The position numbers and the translations under genes were made by a program. Below, in pieces: positions 46,457 to 54,876 of a DNA stretch of 64,000 nucleotides. The notes below the pieces were generated by a model. The model was given only the letters and a program-made list of their open reading frames with translations. It ran no database searches and was not told the DNA's origin. Source of the stretch: DSVZ01 sp037439785 (GTDB taxonomy: Bacteria; Verrucomicrobiota; Verrucomicrobiia; Limisphaerales; J093); assembly GCA_037439785.1 (NCBI GenBank), contig JBBIVJ010000012.1:40244-104243 (forward strand), written 5' to 3'. How positions within the stretch are numbered: position 1 is the first letter of the stretch; each line of letters opens with the position of its first letter.

Positions 46457-47070
46457 CGCCGTGGCAGCTTCAGGCGCCGGAGCAGATGCGCCACGTACTT
46501 GCCCAGCAGGTCGGCCTCGAGGTTCACCGCGTCGCCCACCTGGCGCTCCTGCAGGGCCGTGACCTCCCAGGTGTGGGGAATGATCCAGATGCGCACCCCG
46601 CCCCGCAGCACCTGCGCCACTGTCAGGCTGATGCCGTCCACCGCGATCGAGCCCTTGAACACCACGTAGCGCATCACCTCCGGCGGGGCCGCCACGTCCA
46701 GCACCCAGTCCTGCCCCGCGCGCTCCCAGCGCCGGATGCGTCCCAGGCCGTCAATGTGGCCGGTCACGAAATGTCCCCCCAGGCGGCCGTCCGCCCGCAG
46801 GGCGCGTTCGAGGTTGACCCGCGACCCCGGCCGCACGAACTGCAGGTTGGTCCGCTCCCACGTCTCCCGCAGCAGGTCAAACTGCACCGTCCACCGCGCC
46901 CCCCGCCCGCCCAGCCGCACCACCGTCAGGCAGCACCCATTGACCGCGAGGCTGTCGCCCACCTTCAGTCCCCGGCCGCAGAGCCGCGGGCGCACGGTCA
47001 GCTCGATGGCCCGCCCGGTGGGGTGCACCCGCTCGACGACGCCGGTTTCTTCCACAATGCCGGTGAACAT
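46453..47070 (-). CDS. ribE: riboflavin synthase
   Basis: 205 residues from ATG 47070, beginning MFTGIVEETG as in riboflavin synthase alpha chains. Two similar lumazine-binding barrels are visible, with NGCCLTVVRL and ETWERTNL in the first and GHFVTGHIDG and VDGISLTVAQV in the second. It makes riboflavin from two molecules of 6,7-dimethyl-8-ribityllumazine. It lies 33 bases downstream of ribD and overlaps tmk. Confidence 0.95.
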   Translation of the reverse strand: MFTGIVEETGVVERVHPTGRAIELTVRPRLCGRGLKVGDSLAVNGCCLTVVRLGGRGARWTVQFDLLRETWERTNLQFVRPGSRVNLERALRADGRLGGHFVTGHIDGLGRIRRWERAGQDWVLDVAAPPEVMRYVVFKGSIAVDGISLTVAQVLRGGVRIWIIPHTWEVTALQERQVGDAVNLEADLLGKYVAHLLRRLKLPRR

Positions 47071-47103
47071 GGCGGCCCATTGTCGAACGCCCGCCCGGCC
47101 GCT

Positions 47104-48249
47104 TCAAGCCGCCTCCACCCGCGCCGTCAGGAACAGGTCCCCGCCCACCCGCCGCCATTCCATCGCGCGCAGCCGCGGGAGGCGCGCCCGGGAGGCGAAG
47201 CCGCTCCCGGCCACCGCCTTGCGGGCGGCCCGCCCCCCCAGCACCAGCGGCGCGTAAAAGAACGCCACCCGCTGCACCAGGCCCGCCTCGAAAAACGCGG
47301 CTTGAACCTCCCCGCCCCCCTCGACCAGCAAATGGGTGACCTCCTCCGCCCCCAGCCGCTGCATCACCCAGCGCAGGTCCGGCCGCCCCCCGCGCCCGGG
47401 CACGACCAGCACGCGCACGTGGCGGGCCAGGGCCTCGACCTTGCGGGCGGGGGCGGCGCGCGTGACCAGCACGGTGGTCAGGGCGGCCCATTCATCGCGC
47501 ACCAGCCGGGCCGTGAGCGGGGTGCGGGCGCGCGAGTCCAGCACCAGCCGCCGCACCGGCTTGAGCACCCGCAGCGGAGCGTCCCCCCGCGCCGGGCCGC
47601 GCACCGTCAGCGAAGGGTCGTCGGCCAGCACGGTGTTGACCCCGGCCAGCACGGCGTCCGCGTCCCGCCGCAGTTCCTGCGCCAGCGCCCGGGCCGCTTC
47701 GCCGGTGATCCAGCGCGACTCGCCCGCCGGCGTCGCGATCTTGCCATCCAGGGTCATGGCCGCCTTCACGGTAACCCACGGGGTGCGCCGCACGATCCAG
47801 TGGTGGAAGGCCTCGTTGAGCCGCGCCGCCTCCGCGCCCAGCAGCCCCACCTCGACCGGCAGCCCGGCCGCGCGCAGGAGCTCCAGGCCCCGGCCGGCGT
47901 GGCGGGGGTTGGGGTCCGCTTCCGCCACCACCACCCGGCGCAGCCCCGCCGCCAGCAGCGCCTCCGTGCAGGGCGGGGTGCGGCCGTGGGTCGAGCACGG
48001 CTCCAGGGTCACGTACAGCGTGGCGCCGCGCCCCGTCTGCCCGCGGCGGGCGGCGTCGCGCAAAGCCTCAATCTCCGCGTGCGGTTCCCCCGCGCGGCGA
48101 TGCCAGCCCCGGCCCAGGAGGCGGTCGCCGCGGACCAGCACCGCGCCGACCAGCGGATTGGGGGAGGTGAACCCGCGGGCCCGCCGCGCCAGGCGCAACG
48201 CCAGCCGCATGAACTGCTCGTCCGCCGGGGACCAGGCCACGTCTGCCAT
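47104..48249 (-). CDS. ribD: bifunctional riboflavin deaminase/reductase
   Basis: 381 residues from ATG 48249. The N-terminal deaminase has the zinc motif HAEIEAL and EPCSTHGRTPPC; the C-terminal reductase begins near residue 150 with VTVKAAMTLDGKIAT and has LLVEGGGEVQAAFF. It carries out steps two and three of riboflavin synthesis. The promoter TTGGCA-N17-TTAAAT ends seven bases before the ATG. No FMN riboswitch fits between promoter and start. Confidence 0.95.
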   Translation of the reverse strand: MADVAWSPADEQFMRLALRLARRARGFTSPNPLVGAVLVRGDRLLGRGWHRRAGEPHAEIEALRDAARRGQTGRGATLYVTLEPCSTHGRTPPCTEALLAAGLRRVVVAEADPNPRHAGRGLELLRAAGLPVEVGLLGAEAARLNEAFHHWIVRRTPWVTVKAAMTLDGKIATPAGESRWITGEAARALAQELRRDADAVLAGVNTVLADDPSLTVRGPARGDAPLRVLKPVRRLVLDSRARTPLTARLVRDEWAALTTVLVTRAAPARKVEALARHVRVLVVPGRGGRPDLRWVMQRLGAEEVTHLLVEGGGEVQAAFFEAGLVQRVAFFYAPLVLGGRAARKAVAGSGFASRARLPRLRAMEWRRVGGDLFLTARVEAA

Positions 48250-48256
48250 GCGCCCG

Positions 48257-48285
48257 ATTTAAGCCGGGCCGGCCCCCGCTGCCAA
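48257..48285 (-). promoter_or_regulatory. promoter of ribD-ribE-tmk, leaderless
   Basis: Reverse strand TTGGCA (48285-48280), 17 bases, TTAAAT (48262-48257), seven bases, then ATG 48249. Both hexamers are good, which makes this one of the clearest examples of the start-proximal layout. Confidence 0.55.
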
Positions 48286-48362
48286 ACCCTGGCCGTCCGC
48301 GCCGGCGGTGGCGGCGCGCGGCGGGGCTGGCGCGCGGCGGCGGCGGGCGTTAGGCTCCGACC

Positions 48363-49160
48363 ATGCCTGAACGTCTGACCGGCAAGGTCCTGGTGGTCAT
48401 CGGCGGCACCGGCGGTTTGGGCCTGTCCGCCGTGCGCGCCTGCCTGGCCGCGGGGGCGCGCGTGGTGACGGTGGGGCTCGAGGAAGGCGGGGCGCGGGTG
48501 CTGAACCTCGAGGCCCCCGGCCGGGTGCACGCGCTGGTGGCCGACGCCACCGAACCGGCCACGGCCGAGCGGGCCATCGCCGAGGCGGAACGGCGGTTCG
48601 GCGGCTTCCACGCCCTGTATCACGTGGCGGGCGGCAGCGGGCGGCGGCAGGGCGACGGCGCCCTGCACGAGCTGACCGATGCCGGCTGGGAACACACCCT
48701 GCGGCTGAACCTGACCTCGGTGATGTACTCGAACCGGGCGGCGGTGCGGTATTGGCTGGCGCGCGGCGGTGGCGGCGTGGTCCTCAACTGCGGCTCGGTG
48801 CTGGCCCGGTCCCCCTCCCCGGAATTTTTCTGCACCCACGCCTACGCCACGGCCAAGGCCGCCCTGATCGGATTGACGCGTGCCGCCGCCGCCCGCTACG
48901 CGCCGCAGAACATCCGCTTCAACGTGCTGGCCCCCGGCCTGGTGGCCACGCCCATGTCGCAACGCGCCCAGGCCGATACCGCCATCCTGGACTACATCCG
49001 CCACAAACAACCGCTGGACGGCGGCCGCATCGCCCGCCCCGAGGACCTGGATGCCGCCGCGGTGTTTTTGTTGTCCGACGCCGCACGTTTCATCACCGGC
49101 CAGGTCCTGACGGTGGACGGCGGCTGGAGTGTGTCCGAAGGCCGCCCGCCCACGTCCTGA
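48363..49160 (+). CDS. SDR family oxidoreductase
   Basis: 265 residues from ATG 48363; a TAGGCT hexamer lies six bases before it. Classical SDR layout: cofactor loop GGTGGLGLSAVR, catalytic Ser in LNCGSVLAR, YATAKAAL giving Tyr-x-x-x-Lys, and APGLVATPMSQR with FITGQVLTVDGGWSV at the end. It oxidises or reduces a hydroxyl/carbonyl group with NAD(P)H. The substrate is unknown. Divergent from ribD. Confidence 0.92.
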   Translation: MPERLTGKVLVVIGGTGGLGLSAVRACLAAGARVVTVGLEEGGARVLNLEAPGRVHALVADATEPATAERAIAEAERRFGGFHALYHVAGGSGRRQGDGALHELTDAGWEHTLRLNLTSVMYSNRAAVRYWLARGGGGVVLNCGSVLARSPSPEFFCTHAYATAKAALIGLTRAAAARYAPQNIRFNVLAPGLVATPMSQRAQADTAILDYIRHKQPLDGGRIARPEDLDAAAVFLLSDAARFITGQVLTVDGGWSVSEGRPPTS

Positions 49161-49444
49161 CTCCGGCGGCCGGCGGCCGGCGAGCGGCGGGCAGCGGGCG
49201 GCTTGCCGACCCTCCCGCGGCTGAGCGGAGTTCTCCGGCCGCGCTCTCCCGGCCGAGTTTTCAGAGCCCCTGCCGCCGCGGACGACCCGGTTTCCCCTTT
49301 CGCCCGGCGTCGCCGGACCGATAATCGCGTCGTGCATGGCGACGCCGTTCCTCCAGCCGCATGGCCCCGACCCCCGTGCGCGGACCTTCCGGCCGGCGGG
49401 CGGCGGACGACCCTGCGGGCCTCCAGCCCACTGCTGCCCCTTCC

Positions 49445-50335
49445 ATGAACTACTTGCTGGGCCTGGATCTGGGCGGCACCAGCGTGAAGGTCGTGGCGGT
49501 GACCCGCCGCGGCAGGCCGCTGGTCCGCCAGATCGAAACCTTCGATCCGGACTCCGCCGGCCAGTTTGCCCGGGCCGTACGCGCCCTGGCGGAAAGTGTG
49601 GCCGCGGAACTCGGTTCCCCCGCGGACCGCATCGGCCTGGCCGCGCCGGGTCTGGTGGCCGCCGATGGCCGTCGTATTGCCCACATGCCCGGACGGCTGG
49701 CCGGTCTCGAGGGCCTGGACTGGACCGCCCACCTCGGCGCACCCCGCCCGGTGCCGGTGTTGAATGACGGCCACGCCGCCCTGCTGGGCGAGGTCTGGTG
49801 CGGGGCCGCCCGCGGCGCGCGACATGTTGTCCTGTTGACCCTCGGCACCGGCGTGGGCGGGGCGGCAATGGTGGACGGCCGGCTGCTGCGGGGCGCCCTG
49901 GGTCGGGCCGGACACCTGGGACACATCACCCTCGACCTGGAAGGTCCCCCGGACATCTGCGGCACACCGGGGAGCCTGGAGTGGGCCATCGGCAACGCCT
50001 CGCTGGGCGAGCGCACCGGGGGCCACTTTGTCACCACGCACGACCTCCTCCGGGCGGTGGCGGGGGGCGACGCCTTTGCGCGCGCGGTCTGGCTTCGGTC
50101 CGTGCGGGCGCTGGCCGCGGGCGTGGCCTCGCTCATCAACGTGCTGGACCCGGAGGTGGTGGTGATCGGCGGCGGCATCACGCGGGCGGGGAAGGCCCTG
50201 TTCGAGCCGCTGGCGGCGGAACTGGACCGGATGGAATGGCGGCCGGCCGGCCACCGCGTGCGGGTGGTCCCGGCCGAACTGGGCGAATTTGCCGGGGCCT
50301 TTGGCGCCGCCTACCATGCCGCCCGCGCCCGATGA
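49445..50335 (+). CDS. ROK family sugar kinase/regulator-like protein
   Basis: 296 residues from ATG 49445. The ATPase fold of the ROK family shows LGLDLGGTSVKVVAV, the catalytic Asp in VLNDGHAALLGE, LLTLGTGVGGAA, and GHLGHITL. The zinc-binding cysteines of many ROK proteins are mostly missing (only ICGTPG is seen). No DNA-binding domain is present, so it is more likely a glucokinase-type kinase than a repressor. The gap 49161-49444 holds no gene. The stop overlaps the next start by four bases. Confidence 0.88.
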   Translation: MNYLLGLDLGGTSVKVVAVTRRGRPLVRQIETFDPDSAGQFARAVRALAESVAAELGSPADRIGLAAPGLVAADGRRIAHMPGRLAGLEGLDWTAHLGAPRPVPVLNDGHAALLGEVWCGAARGARHVVLLTLGTGVGGAAMVDGRLLRGALGRAGHLGHITLDLEGPPDICGTPGSLEWAIGNASLGERTGGHFVTTHDLLRAVAGGDAFARAVWLRSVRALAAGVASLINVLDPEVVVIGGGITRAGKALFEPLAAELDRMEWRPAGHRVRVVPAELGEFAGAFGAAYHAARAR

Positions 50336-51165
50336 AGACGGCATCACCACCCGGCCGGCTCCGGCTCCGCGGCGGGCGGGCCGCCGCGGCGGGCCTGATC
50401 ACGGCGACCCTGCTGGCGGGGGCCGCCCTGGCCAACGACGCCCCGCCGCCGCCGGACCTGGATCGGCTGCTGCAGCGCGCGGTGCAACAGGCGCAGCGCG
50501 ACCGCGAGCAGGAGGCACGGTTCAAAGCCCGTTACGCCTACGTGCGCACCCGCACCACCGACACCCTCAATGCCGAGGGCGAGCTCAAGAAACGCGAACA
50601 CCAGCGCTTCGAGCATTCCCCCGCCCACCCCGAACCGGACCGCTGGGCCGAGGAGGGCGACGCCCGCCGGCGAGCCTACGAGCGCCGCGATGTGCCGGTG
50701 AGCCCCCACTTGCTCGCGCGCTTCCGCTTCACCCTGGCCGGGCGCGAAGCCCTCGCCGGCCGGCCGGCCTGGGTGGTGGATTTCGCCCCGGCCAGCGACC
50801 GCCTGCCCGCCAACAGCCTCATCGAGCGGTTCATCAACCGCATGGCCGGCCGGCTGTGGATTGACGCGGCCGACGAGGTGGTCCGCCGGGCGGAGTTTCA
50901 CCTGACCGAACCGGTGAACGTGGCCGGCGGTCTGGTCGGCGCGCTCAAGGCGGTGGAGGTGCGCTTGGCGCGGGACCGCACCGCCGAGGGGCTGTGGTTC
51001 ACCCGCCGGCTGACCTGGCGGATCGAGGGGCGCAAGCTTTTCAGCCGCCGCCTCATGACGCACCTGGAGGAAATAACCCAGGTGCGCCCGGCGGCGCCGC
51101 TCACGGAGGGCTTGACGGCTTCCGGTCTGCACGCCAACCCGCCGCCCTCCCTTCCCCCCGAGTGA
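50332..51165 (+). CDS. exported LolA-like/outer-membrane lipoprotein-sorting type protein
   Basis: 277 residues, ATG 50332 in an ATGA overlap. A signal peptide ends AGAALAND near residue 32. The mature protein has a helical start (LLQRAVQQAQRDREQE), then FKARYAYVRTRTTDTLNAEG and beta strands with GREALAGRPAWVVDFAP and GRLWIDAADEVVRRAEFHL. This resembles the one-sided beta-barrel of LolA/LolB-like proteins, but the match is only at fold level. Function unknown. A terminator follows. Confidence 0.62.
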   Translation: MKTASPPGRLRLRGGRAAAAGLITATLLAGAALANDAPPPPDLDRLLQRAVQQAQRDREQEARFKARYAYVRTRTTDTLNAEGELKKREHQRFEHSPAHPEPDRWAEEGDARRRAYERRDVPVSPHLLARFRFTLAGREALAGRPAWVVDFAPASDRLPANSLIERFINRMAGRLWIDAADEVVRRAEFHLTEPVNVAGGLVGALKAVEVRLARDRTAEGLWFTRRLTWRIEGRKLFSRRLMTHLEEITQVRPAAPLTEGLTASGLHANPPPSLPPE

Positions 51166-51198
51166 TCTCCCCCCGCCGACCGGGCAGCCGGGGGGAAA

Positions 51199-51231
51199 CC
51201 GGCGACGCGCGACGCCGCGCGCCGTTTTTTT
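51199..51231 (+). terminator. rho-independent terminator
   Basis: A GC-rich hairpin (CGGCG...CGCCG with a bulge, about 51200-51224) followed by seven T at 51225-51231, 33 bases after the stop of the gene at 50332-51165. Confidence 0.6.
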
Positions 51232-51287
51232 GCACGGCCTCCATTTCAGCCGGCGGGACAGCGGGTGCGCACCGCCGGCCGCGCCGG

Positions 51288-52415
51288 TCAGATGGGCGAC
51301 GTGATGGGCTCTGGCGGCGGCGCAGCGGTGGCCGGGAGGCGCCGCAACCGTGGGGCGAACAGGTCGCCGGAGTAAAGGGCGTTGGGGAGGACCTCGCATT
51401 CGGCCCAGCAACCGGGGCAGGCGCGGACCCAGTCGCGCTGCGTGCGCGCGCGGGTTCCCCGCCAGACCTCGGCAAAGGTTTGCCGACGCAGGTTGCCCAC
51501 GCGACGGGAGTTGAACTGGCAGGTGGGCACGTCGCCGTTGGGGTAGAGCCGGAGGTGGGCGCGCAGGGCGACGCAGGGCGGGCGGGGCTCGGCGCGGCCC
51601 TCGAGCAGGCGGCGGCGCAGGCCGCGGTAGTAAAACTGTTTGGCCACGCGCTCGGGCAGGGGCAGGTCGCGGGTGTCCGCCTCGAGCAGGTCCAGCAGTT
51701 GCCGGAGTTCCGCGGGTTGGAACCGGCCAAAGGGGTTGAACTCGCCGGCGGTCTTCGGCGCCACGTCGAGTTCGCTCTCGGTACTGTAGGTGGCACTCAG
51801 GTCGTAGCCGAGCACGGCCTGCGGGCGGATGTCCAGGGGGGCCAGGAACGCCCGCAGAGCGCGGAATTGCCCGGCCCCCTCGGCATCGAGGATGGTCTGG
51901 TTGACGCTCAGGTGGAGGTTCCACTCCCGACGCCGCGGCGCCAGGGCGCGCAGGGTGGCGGTGGCGGTCTGCCAGGCCGTCTCCCGCCCGCGTATGGCGT
52001 TGTGCCGGGCCTCCATGCCATCCAACGACACCAGCAACCGCAAGGGCAGTGCACGCGGCCGCTCCGCGCAAAACTTCACGATGCGGTCGGTCAGGAAACC
52101 GTTGGTCGTCACGTGCAGGAAGGCCGGCCGCAGGTGGCGATGCACCCGCGCGGCGATGGCCGTCAGGTCCGGCCGGACGAAGGGTTCGCCGCCGGTCAGG
52201 CGCACCGCGTCCAGCGGGGGCAGTTGCTGGAAGATGCGTTCGATCTCCTCGATCGTGAGCTCGTCCGGGGAGGGCTTCCGCCAACTGTCACACATCACGC
52301 AGCGGGCGTTGCAGGTGAAGGTGACGATGAAGGTCAGCAGGCGGGGGCGGTCCACCTCGCCCTGGCGGAGACGCAGCCAGGTCAGGGGCAGGGAGACCAG
52401 GGCGGGCAGGTTCAT
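51288..52415 (-). CDS. radical SAM protein with SPASM-like end
   Basis: 375 residues from ATG 52415. Cluster motif CNARCVMC near residue 35, followed by LTGGEPFVRPDL and LLVSLDGMEARHNAIRG. Near the C-terminus CVALRAHLRLYPNGDVPTCQF and CPGCWAECE give extra cysteines for a SPASM-type auxiliary cluster. Such enzymes often modify peptides or act in cell-surface biosynthesis. No precursor peptide was recognised nearby. The start overlaps the end of the glycosyltransferase gene by four bases. Confidence 0.88.
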   Translation of the reverse strand: MNLPALVSLPLTWLRLRQGEVDRPRLLTFIVTFTCNARCVMCDSWRKPSPDELTIEEIERIFQQLPPLDAVRLTGGEPFVRPDLTAIAARVHRHLRPAFLHVTTNGFLTDRIVKFCAERPRALPLRLLVSLDGMEARHNAIRGRETAWQTATATLRALAPRRREWNLHLSVNQTILDAEGAGQFRALRAFLAPLDIRPQAVLGYDLSATYSTESELDVAPKTAGEFNPFGRFQPAELRQLLDLLEADTRDLPLPERVAKQFYYRGLRRRLLEGRAEPRPPCVALRAHLRLYPNGDVPTCQFNSRRVGNLRRQTFAEVWRGTRARTQRDWVRACPGCWAECEVLPNALYSGDLFAPRLRRLPATAAPPPEPITSPI

Positions 52416-53536
52416 GCTGCCACGGGTTCCGCCACCCAGGGGTGCGCCGGGGCCGGGAGGCGGGAGACCGAGGCCGCCGGCAGATGGCGTCGCACGATCT
52501 CCAGCACCACCGGCAGGCCGTCCAGACGTTCCGGCCGGATGCGGCTCCGGTAGCCGTCCAGGCGGGCCAGGAAGTGGTGAAGCCGCGCCTCGGTGAAATC
52601 CTCCATGGGCAGGGCCTCGCCGGCACCGGAGGTGCGCAGGAAATGGGCATTGATGGCCTGCTCGAAGTTGCCGGTCTCGGCCAGGGCAAACACCGGTTTG
52701 CCCAGATACAGCGCCTCACCCACCAACTGATTGCCGGCCGTGCCAATCAGGGCGGTGCTCGAGGCCAAGTCTTCAAGAAACCGCGTCTCGCTGATGGGGT
52801 GAAAACTCACCCGCCCCCGCGCCGGCCGGGTCCCCAGGCCGTACACCCGCGTCTCCAGGCCGGTCCGTTCCAGTGCTGCGAGCACCGCTTCCGGTACGGC
52901 GCGCCGCCAGTACGCGACCAGATGGCAGCCGGTACGCGGCCGGGTCTGGCGCACGGCCCGGCGCAGGAACACCCCCACCTGGGTCACCTTCCGGACGCCA
53001 CGCCGCAGCGGCGGGAAATAAAACGAGGAGACGACCGTCTCGACCTGTCCCCGGTAATAGGCCCCCACCACCGCCCCCATGTACGCCGCCCGCCAGCGGA
53101 GAAGCGGGGGCAGTTGCCGCAGGTCGCTGGTCCGCAGGAAATGCTGGTGGTCCACGCTCAGGAAGGGCCGGCCGCAGCGGCGGGCCGCCCGCGGCAGAGC
53201 CGGCTCGAAGTCCGTGATCACCAGGTCGGGCTGCTCCCGGCGCAGCCGCGTGCTCAGGCACTCGATTGTCCCCGGCAACGCGCGCAGATAGGCCAGCAGC
53301 CGACGCGCGGTCTGCAGGTAGCTGATCCGGTCGCAGGCATCGTAACCAAAGCGCAGCCCGGGCAGCTGGTGCAGCCGGACCGGGGTGTCGGCAAACAGCG
53401 GCGCCAGGAAGGCGTGGGCGTCGCCGGGCGCGAACACGTGAACCGTATGTTCGGGGGCCAGAGCCTCGACCAGGGCCCTCATCCGGGTGGCGTGGCCGCG
53501 TCCTTCCCCGCTGAGGCTGATGAACAGTTTGGCCAT
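52412..53536 (-). CDS. glycosyltransferase-family-28-like protein
   Basis: 374 residues from ATG 53536 (MAKLFISLSGEGRGHATRM). The N-terminal motif GEGRGHATR and the later ALIGTAGNQLVGEALYLGKPVF and NFEQAINAHFL match the MurG/MJ1255-type GT-B family that uses nucleotide sugars. A longer frame to 53722 is not supported. It is coupled to the downstream radical SAM gene; together they could build a modified surface glycan or lipid. Confidence 0.85.
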   Translation of the reverse strand: MAKLFISLSGEGRGHATRMRALVEALAPEHTVHVFAPGDAHAFLAPLFADTPVRLHQLPGLRFGYDACDRISYLQTARRLLAYLRALPGTIECLSTRLRREQPDLVITDFEPALPRAARRCGRPFLSVDHQHFLRTSDLRQLPPLLRWRAAYMGAVVGAYYRGQVETVVSSFYFPPLRRGVRKVTQVGVFLRRAVRQTRPRTGCHLVAYWRRAVPEAVLAALERTGLETRVYGLGTRPARGRVSFHPISETRFLEDLASSTALIGTAGNQLVGEALYLGKPVFALAETGNFEQAINAHFLRTSGAGEALPMEDFTEARLHHFLARLDGYRSRIRPERLDGLPVVLEIVRRHLPAASVSRLPAPAHPWVAEPVAA

Positions 53537-53722
53537 GGGTTGTGACGGGTCAATCAGACCGGCCTCCTTGTCTCCGGTGCGGGACACGCCGACAAGTCCC
53601 CGGCGGGCGAGTTGCCGGAATTTTGCCCCGGCGTGACGGCCCCGCCACGGGCGGTGGCCCGGCCAGCGGCGCGGGCTCCATGCGCGGCGTTCGTCCGGGC
53701 CGTCCGGCGGGGGGCGGCGCAC

Positions 53723-53751
53723 TTGGCGCGCGGGGACCGGGCGGGTAGGGT
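53723..53751 (+). promoter_or_regulatory. promoter of the SIS-domain gene, probably leaderless
   Basis: TTGGCG at 53723-53728, 17-base spacer, TAGGGT at 53746-53751, nine bases, then ATG 53761. Confidence 0.45.
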
Positions 53752-53760
53752 GCGGGGGTC

Positions 53761-54543
53761 ATGTCGTCACCGGCTGCGGATTTCCTTCGCCAGTGTCAGG
53801 GCCTGCTCGAGACAGTCGCCGCCCAACTGCCCGTCATCGCGCAGGCGGCCGACTGGTTTGCCGCCACGATCCTGACCGGCCGGATGGTGCACCTGTTTGG
53901 TTCGGGCCACAGCCGCGTCCAGGTCGAGGAGATGTGGCCCCGCTACGGCTCCTTCCCCGGGTTCAACCCGATCGTCGAGCTGTCGCTCAGCTTCCACAAC
54001 CTGGTGGTGGGCCCCAACGGCCAGCGGCAGGCCATGTTCCTGGAAAACGTCTCCGGCCTGGCCGAACGCATCCTGCGCAACTTCGACATCCGGCCGGCGG
54101 ACTGCGCGCTGGTGATCTCCTCCAGCGGCTGCAACGTGGTGCCGGTCGAGATGGCGGAAGGCTTTCAGCGCCGTGGCGTCAAGGTCGTGGCCATCGTCTC
54201 CCGCCGCCACGCCGAGGCCAGCCGCTGCCAGCGGGCCGACGGCCGGAAACTGCCCGACTTCGCCGACCTGGTGCTGGACACCGGCGCGCCGGTGGGCGAC
54301 GCGATGGTGCGGGTGCCCGGCCTGGATTATCCGGTGGCGCCGGGCTCGACGGTGGGGGGCTGCCTGTTGATCAACGCGCTCAAGGCCGAGGTGGCGGCGC
54401 GGCTCACGGCCGCCGGCCAGCCGCCCCGGGTGCTCACCGCCGCGGCCCTCATCGGCGCGGAGCGGGCCGCCGCCTTGTTCGAGGCCGCCTACGATGAACA
54501 TGCCCGCCGGCTGGCGCGGCTGTACCAGGGCCTGGGCGGCTGA
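53761..54543 (+). CDS. SIS domain protein (sugar isomerase-like)
   Basis: 260 residues from ATG 53761. HLFGSGHSRVQVEEMWPRYG and VISSSGCNVVPVEMAEGFQRRG are the two phosphosugar-binding turns of the SIS fold, and KVVAIVSRRHAEASRC follows. It resembles the YbbI/UPF0309-like group of proteins thought to handle phospho-amino sugars. Substrate unknown. It is monocistronic: the next gene, 54599-54763, is on the other strand. Confidence 0.82.
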   Translation: MSSPAADFLRQCQGLLETVAAQLPVIAQAADWFAATILTGRMVHLFGSGHSRVQVEEMWPRYGSFPGFNPIVELSLSFHNLVVGPNGQRQAMFLENVSGLAERILRNFDIRPADCALVISSSGCNVVPVEMAEGFQRRGVKVVAIVSRRHAEASRCQRADGRKLPDFADLVLDTGAPVGDAMVRVPGLDYPVAPGSTVGGCLLINALKAEVAARLTAAGQPPRVLTAAALIGAERAAALFEAAYDEHARRLARLYQGLGG

Positions 54544-54598
54544 GCCCGCGCCCACGCCACGGGAGCGGTCCGCCGGGGGCGCCGCTTCAGCGGAGCAC

Positions 54599-54763
54599 CT
54601 AGCGGTTGAGCAGGTAGATCAGGCCGCCGAAGAGCAGGGCCACGACGGCGCCAAAGGCGATGGCCGCCAGGTGCAGGCGGCGGCGGTGACGCCGGTTGCT
54701 CTTGCCCATGCCGGGCAGCAGGTAGTAGCGGTGTTCCTCGCGGTTGCGCTTGCGGCCAAACAT
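54599..54763 (-). CDS. small single-pass membrane protein
   Basis: 54 residues from ATG 54763. A basic N-terminus (MFGRKRNREEHRYYLLPGMG) with a YYLLPGMG motif, then Arg/Lys-rich sequence and one membrane helix (IAFGAVVALLFGGLIYLL) ending at the stop. No Pfam family is recalled, but similar short 'YLLPG' membrane proteins seem to recur in Verrucomicrobiota. Divergent from the DUF5009-type gene by 113 bases. Confidence 0.65.
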   Translation of the reverse strand: MFGRKRNREEHRYYLLPGMGKSNRRHRRRLHLAAIAFGAVVALLFGGLIYLLNR

Positions 54764-54840
54764 GTCTGCGCTCGGGTGCCGCGCCCATGCTTGAACAGAC
54801 CTCGGGGCACGGCAATGGCTTTCTGAACCGGATTTGCCGG

Positions 54841-54869
54841 TTGAATCCCCGCCGGCGGCCGCCCACCAT
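54841..54869 (+). promoter_or_regulatory. promoter of the DUF5009-type gene, probably leaderless
   Basis: TTGAAT at 54841-54846, 17-base spacer, CACCAT at 54864-54869, seven bases, then ATG 54877. It supports this start over an in-frame ATG at 54787. Confidence 0.4.
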
Positions 54870-54876
54870 CCCGGCC

